Source: Amanita rubescens (taxonomy: Eukaryota; Basidiomycota; Agaricomycetes; Agaricales; Amanitaceae). From it: a stretch of DNA of 64,000 bases. The first letter of the stretch is position 1; each line of letters starts with the position of its first letter. The position numbers and the translations under genes were made by a program. The stretch is taken from positions 1-64,000 of the forward strand of contig WION01000120.1 in assembly GCA_015039365.1 (NCBI GenBank). The letters run 5' to 3'. The notes under the pieces are model-generated. The model was not told the DNA's origin, made no database searches, and was given only the letters and a program-made list of their open reading frames with translations. Below, in pieces: positions 57,958 to 64,000 of this stretch.

Positions 57958-60900
57958 ATGAGCTGTAATTTCGGTGAAAGCGTCAGTCCCGTCGCTGCGA
58001 TCCAAGCGATCCTACATGACTACCCCTTCTCTGCAAGCATCCTTCGAGAACTGTTGCAGAACTCGGATGATGCAAAGGCTACAAAGCAGGTTTGTGTTGC
58101 GTCACTCAGAAAGCATATGTTAACAAAGCCATAGATTTTTGTTCTCGACACGGGGAAAGACCCTGCGTTATTGGCGTACAATAATTCTCAGTTTCAAGAA
58201 CTAGATTGGGAAGCTATCCAAACCATCCATACGTCGGCCAAAAGAGCAGATACCTCGTGAATTTATCCATTTCCGCAATCAATCACTGCTGACATCTTCT
58301 TTAGTAAAATTGGAAAATACGGCGTAGGCTTTAGAGCTTGTTATCACGTACGTTGTTCCATCTTGAGCCTCATTATGGACACTGAAGCGCATATAGATCA
58401 CAGATGGACCTCAAGTTCTTTCTGGGTCGTCGTTTGCCATTCTTGATCCCCTCCATTCTGGCGGCATGAAAATTAACTACAATGAATTCAAAAAATCAGA
58501 CCATCGCAAATGTTTTGATTTTTTCTCCAACATGTCTACATCTTCTTCTTTTGGCGGCACGGTCATCAGATTACCACTTCGGTCGAGGCCGAGCGAACTA
58601 AGCCAACGCGTCGTACTCGCACAAGAGCTGGATAAGATGATCAGCGATTACATCAACGAAGAATTGGACATTTCTCTTCTATTCCTCGACAACCTCAGGA
58701 TCATTGAAATTTGGAAGGTCCATGATGCAAGCAAGACGTGCTTAGCTACATGGAGCAAATCCGAGAGGAGGGCTGAACGTCAAAGCAAAGAATCTTCACT
58801 TTCCATTTACGACTCAGTCCTATCTGATGGTCATGCGAACTTCTCTTGGCGGATTATTCAGACCCAGAATGCGGAAGAAGAGGCCAAGTCTCGTCTCGCA
58901 GCGCAGGTTGGCGGCGACGCTGTAGATCTCATACTCAAAAAACACAAATTACGTCCTGACGTGCGCCTTGCTTATCGATTGATCACCAACGAGCACATCT
59001 CTGGTCGCCTCTTTACCTTTTTGCCACTCCCATCTATCACGGATTTCCCTGTGCATATACATGCGCTATTCGCATTAACTTCTTCAAGACAGAGCTTGCG
59101 CAACCCGAACGAGACTGGAACTGTAGCTGGATCCGACAACGAGTACGCATATGTCCCCATTTTGCCGCGATCGGGTGCTGAAGGCCTTCATTTAGTGTAT
59201 TAATCAAATGGAACAGTCTGCTATTCGATTACTATATCCCTCAAGCTTGGGGTCGCCTTTTGAAAACGTTGGCCGAAGACACTGTATGCAAGGATATTTT
59301 CAGTTCTTGGCCTCCGTACTGCTCGTCGATAACGTCTGGTGATGGCCTATACTGGCAAAATATTCTCCAGGCAACGTTGAAGTGTGCCATCCAGTCTGGT
59401 TTAACGATATGGCCGAAAGTAACAGAGACGGATACGACCACATATGTCAACTTGAAGTCATCCCTTGTCGTAGCTAGAGACAGAGTTCATTCGGATGTGC
59501 TTATCGCTTTGGCTCGGGTTGGTCTAACGTTGGTCCAAATGCCCGAAACCCATATGAAGTTCCTCGACGACTCTATAAGCAAGTTAACTCCACATGTCGC
59601 CCGGGACCAAATCGAGCGTCGTAGCTTGGGATTCAACAGTTTGTCTCAGAACCAAAGGAGGGTTTTATGCGAGTACTTTCTCTCTGAGAAGGACTTTAGC
59701 AGTATATATGGCCTTCCCCTCTTCCCCACCCTGGATGGATCGTATATATCCCTTGACAATAGGGACGCGACAAGTCGACGCTACATCGCCTTAACCACCG
59801 ATGAAGTTGATGTGTTCAGAGCGTCAGCGGGCGATGCTATATCTCTAGATGAATTGCCACGCGAAGTGGCAGTGTTGGTACGGGAAAAAGGCACGACTCA
59901 GGCCAATATCGATCTGCTATCCCCGCAGTCTGCCGTTGCTTACTTGTCAAGTGAACCACCACCGCTCAGCGATCAGCGATTGACGAAGTTCTGGACGTGG
60001 TTGGAGAAATGGCAACAACGTGATCAAACAATGGCGCTCCTGAAATCCAACACTGTGCTTCATCTCGTCCCGACGTCGAAAGGCCCACAGCTTGTCTCTT
60101 CTCCTGCGTTTCCGGCTCCAGGTGTTTCACTGTTTGAGAAGCTAGGGCTTGCCTTTGTCAGCTCTGTACTTCCGAGTGCAGTAGTTCAATTTTTGAATAA
60201 CCACGCGGTCGTCAAAGACACTGATGATATGAACCATTTTTTAGCGGCTATCAATTTGGCGACATTGCAGACTCTCGGCGATGACGAAGCAAAGTCGGTG
60301 TTCGACCATATCTCCACTTGTTACAGGTCACTTTCTAGTGATAACTTGACCAAGTTGAAGAAGCTACCCGTTTTCCCTGTGCTGGTTCCATGCGCAAACT
60401 TGGTCTCTCCTAGCTTAGTGCCAAGCATGAATGTGCAATCTCTGGTCAAATGCAATACCTCTGTAAAGTGGCGTACCATCGTCGGCCTTAGCGTCAAGGG
60501 AATCTCGCCTATGTCGCTTATTCCTTTGATGGACAACGTAAACTTCCTCGACAAGTCCTCCTTTAGCAATCCGTCATGCTCTCTATTGCAGGCACTACAG
60601 CTACCGCTCCTCGGCGACGAAGATATATTGCTGCTTGCCCTTGGCCAATTCTCTTCACAGCCAAAGTCTCTTCGAGCCCTATTCGTCTCCTACGTCAGAC
60701 AAAATCACAGATGGACCAATAGCGTTACGTCAGTCCTCCGGAAGACACAGTTTATTCACTCGTCAGACGGTACCTTGCGATCGCCAATCGAAGTTATTGA
60801 TCCCAACTCGAGGCTTAAAAGTCTTTTTCTCCCCGCTTCGAGCGGCTCGCTTATCCCGACCATGGAGGATGATTACGATCGCGAGATAATCGATGATCTT

Positions 60901-63900
60901 CGGGACCTGGAGATGATGAAGGCATCTTTGTCGTTAGATATAGTGCAAGAACGAATTTGGTACATCTCGGCAAATCACACGTCGCCTGAGGCACTAGTCG
61001 TTGCTCGATCCTTGCTTTCGCTCATGAATGATCCAAGTTTCGTTTGTGCCAGTTTTCCTATCGACCGCTCCTTGCGCTGGTTACCGACGGAGGCTGGTCT
61101 TGTCAGCTTGAAAGAATGCATTGATTGGGGACGTCGTGATGCTGACCTGTTCGACGAAGTTCTCGCCACTCTTGACAAATCTTTTACAATCACACCCTCT
61201 TTCCGGGCTCTGCTAGGCTGGGATAAATCTCTGCCTTTGGATGTCCTTACGAAACAGTTGGACCGTGTTCTTGGAAAACCAAATCCTGATACGCAATATC
61301 GCAAAATCAACGAGATTATAAGAGAACTTGCGACTCGCGAGCTCGGAGATGCAGACGTTAAAGCTGTACACGCAGCTACCGCTGGACGGCCTTGGGTACC
61401 CACCAAATCTGGCACGCTCGCGCTGCCCCTCCGTGCCGTGTTCACAAGTGTAGTTGATTCGAGTTGCTTTCACGAAATTTGCTTCTCGAAGGCGCAAAAG
61501 CAAATCTACATGTTCCTTGTGAAGATGGGATGCAACGAACGGTATGTTATTATTCTGACTAGGAACGGAGTCATTGACAATCGAGTCAGGCCTTCGGCGT
61601 CAGCGATTATCAGCGAACTTAATGCATTACGCAAAAATGCGGGAACGGATAGAAGCATTGTTCAGCAAGCGGTGCAATTATTGGAAATGTTACCTGATTC
61701 AATAACAGACAAGGAACGTGGCTCTCTGTTAGTTCCAACAGACACGGGGGATCTCGTGTCGTTACGCACTGGCGTATGTTATTACAAAGGACCAGTCACT
61801 GGCGTAGACGATGGAAAGATCATCGCTCATCACCTTATCACTGAAAAACTTGCAAAGAAGATTGGGATCCAATACCTGGGCGTCGACGAAGCACTGAACG
61901 ACATCGACTTGGGTGGGAACCCTATCACCCTCATCCGTAACACTTTAAGGCAATATGATCCGAAACAGTTCTTTACTGAATTCATCGCGAATGCATCCGA
62001 CGCAGGTGCCAAGCGGTTCAGCGTCCTCGTAGACGATCATGAAGGTCCAACGGAGCATCTCCTCTCAGAGGAACTAGCAGTCTTTCAGAAGGCATCTCTG
62101 GTCATATACAACGATGGGATCTTTTCTAAAAAAGATTTCAGAGGAATATTGCAGACTGGAATTGGCGGAAAGAGGGGCAGGACTGGCGTAATTGGCCACT
62201 TTGGATTAGGCGCACTTTCGATGTTTCACTTTACAGAGGTAAGATGGGGTTTGGCTGATATTCCGAAGACTAACACTTCTTCTCTAGCTGGCTATGATTG
62301 TTTCGGGCGATCAAGTCCTTTTCATGAGTCCGTCAAAGCAAAACTTGTCGTTCTGCGGGAAACACTCTGTTCTGCTTCCTTTGCAAAGCGTGAAAAAGTA
62401 ATTGCTGTCCGGGAGATATTTTCTACGTTTTTAATTTCTATTTCAGGTTATATCCAGATCATCTTAAGCCGTTGGTTGGATTGTTCGGATTTGATCTTTC
62501 TTCCACTAAATCATACCAAGGGGTTAGCTTCGTTTCTTCAACGTCGTTCACTGTGCTGACCATTTCCTAGACTCTATTTAGACTGCCGCTCAGGAACGAA
62601 TCGCATTCAAGTCAAGATCCTGTTTCTACGACGCCTTGGAGTGTAATACTGGCCCAAGAGATGATTCTCACCGAGTTCGATAAAGTGGCGTACAAATCGC
62701 TTCTGTTCACTCGGCTGGGATGTATAGAGGTGCAAAAACGGCAGAATGGCAATATTGAACCTCTTCGCGCCATCAAAAGTGTCCGTGTACCAAACGATCC
62801 TACCTCCGGTGATTCATTCAAATCTGAAACGGTGACTTTTGAATCGCCAAAACTGCAAGTACCCAAATGGCTAGTCGTCACGATAGACGTCAATGTCCCT
62901 GAAAAATTCAAGGCAGGGCTTGCAAAGAAATATGACATGCATCACCTTCTCCCGATATGCATTGCCGCAACGCTGGACAGTGACCAAGCTCAGAAATTGG
63001 AATATAATCTGTTCTGCACTTTACCGTTGCCCGTCACCACGCCTTTACTGGCCCACATCTCTGCTCCGCTGATCCTAGAACAGGATAGGCGAAATGTACG
63101 CATCAACAGTGACCGAACCGAGATAGAATCCGAATATAACCAATGGTTATTGTCGTCAGAACTCCCTCGCTCATACCTTTGCTTGCTCGAGATGTTATTG
63201 CGGATTCAAGGCACCAATATTGCGTGGTGGCCTGGGGCACACAACATTGATGTCAATTATCCGAGCCGAATTTTTATGAATGCTTTTTGGAGTTCCGAAA
63301 TCCTTAAAGAGAGTTCGAGACGCGTTTTCGCAAGCAAATACAATCCTACATCCCTCCTGAGCCCAGATGAGGTCGTATTATACGCGAATAAGGCAAATGA
63401 ATACACGGCATGCAGCTGCACGCTCCCTAAAGTCCTATCTGCTATTCAACCCCCGAATATTGCGGAGCTCCCTGTTCAATTGTTCGATTACGCTAAAAAG
63501 GCGTTACGTATCGTCGATGGTCCATTTCTCAAAACGCTTTTGGAGCATGCCGATCCGCCCAGCCTACGTTTGTCCGTGGACGAGATGAATAGTTTATTGT
63601 GGTACCTATCGAAGAAGATACAGTTGGATGGCCTACCACTGATCTTGCTTGAGGATGGATCCTGTGCGAAGATCCGCTCGCAATTCACTCAAGCATATTA
63701 TATAGTAGGGGAAGAACAAAATGCTGCCTACCACCTCTTCCGACCCAATCGCCTCGTACACAGGAAGTTCACCGCATCTAAAGACCTTCTGAAAGTTGAA
63801 GTGAATGTATCGCGTCTAGATAACGCTGGAGTAGCAGAACTGGTCGAAGATCATATTGGGCCTGATCATGAACGGTCTGGGGATGAAAAGTACCAAGCTT

Positions 63901-64000
63901 GGGTTGCCGCATTTTGGGACGCTAGGCTGAACGTCTCTCTGGAAAGCATTTCACATCTTCCACTAATTCGAACAATCCAGCCATCCAAATTCATCTCCAT
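57958..64000 (+). CDS. Sacsin-like two-module GHKL ATPase, copy 2, runs off the window
   Basis: Starts MSCNFGESVSPVAAIQAIL at 57958 with the same exon plan as copy 1: N-box FSASILRELLQNSDDAKATK, IFVLDTGKDP, KIGKYGVGFRACYH, TVIRLPLRSRPSE. One long open exon from about 59197 to 62238 carries the middle region and a second ATPase module near 61900: TLRQYDPKQFFTEFIANASDAGAKR, VIYNDGIFSKKDF and RTGVIGHFGLGALSMFHFTE. Short introns at about 62239-62287, 62389-62448 and 62522-62571 lead to GTLFRLPLRNE and an open exon from about 62572 to the window end. Two ATPase-plus-repeat modules are the hallmark of sacsin-type chaperone-like proteins, which bind ATP with an HSP90 fold. No break seen, so this is the intact parent-like copy. 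Confidence 0.85.

Overview
The window looks like a repeat-rich accessory region of an Agaricomycete (mushroom-forming Basidiomycota) chromosome. The evidence is short (about 45-80 nt) GT-AG introns in nearly every gene, gene families typical of that class (Ty3/Gypsy gag, Helitron Rep/helicase, DUF6589 protein with RecQ helicase, 2OG-Fe(II) dioxygenases, Crinkler effectors, F-box/nucleotidyltransferase proteins, cupredoxins, sacsin-like ATPases, P-loop GTPases), and TTAGGG-type motifs. No rRNA, tRNA, CRISPR or bacterial signal was recognised.

Layout. 1-15 kb: a decayed 2OG-Fe(II) dioxygenase (1.1-2.4 kb); a two-gene unit bounded by ~220-bp inverted repeats that begin with TTAGGG motifs (4.3-9.1 kb); a PIF1 helicase scrap; an intact two-exon F-box/nucleotidyltransferase gene (11.6-12.6 kb). 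15.3-25.9 kb: a large Helitron replication protein with a C-terminal ubiquitin-protease-like domain, split by a young gag-only LTR retrotransposon (20.8-24.2 kb; 663-bp LTRs, GTTGG target duplication). 26-36 kb: gene debris, including several rearranged sacsin-like fragments and an intact five-exon dioxygenase (30.65-32.06 kb). 36.46-38.99 kb: a complete insertion of a DNA transposon with ~100-bp TIRs and a perfect 9-bp target duplication, carrying a DUF6589 gene facing a RecQ helicase gene. 39.3-44.3 kb: two head-to-head Crinkler-type genes, one with a kinase-like and one with an NTPase-nuclease C-terminus. 44.7-45.8 kb: a secreted cupredoxin with a long Q/N tail. 47.5-50 kb and 58-64 kb: two longer sacsin-like genes, the first truncated, the second running off the window.

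The most striking object lies between those two sacsin copies: a minus-strand GTPase gene (50,786-55,914). After six ordinary exons its G domain runs into about 51 consecutive single-codon (3-nt) exons plus exons of 12, 12 and 6 nt, separated by similar ~45-80-nt introns, and then two ordinary exons. Every one of these later exons is a multiple of three in phase 0, so any combination of inclusion or skipping keeps the frame. The encoded peptide is dominated by D/E/K/R/Q. This reading rests on splice signals only and needs RNA evidence, but it explains the whole 3.3-kb array.

The Helitron and the microexon GTPase share a low-GC, CpG-poor composition unlike their neighbours, pointing either to a common foreign source or to shared methylation-driven decay.
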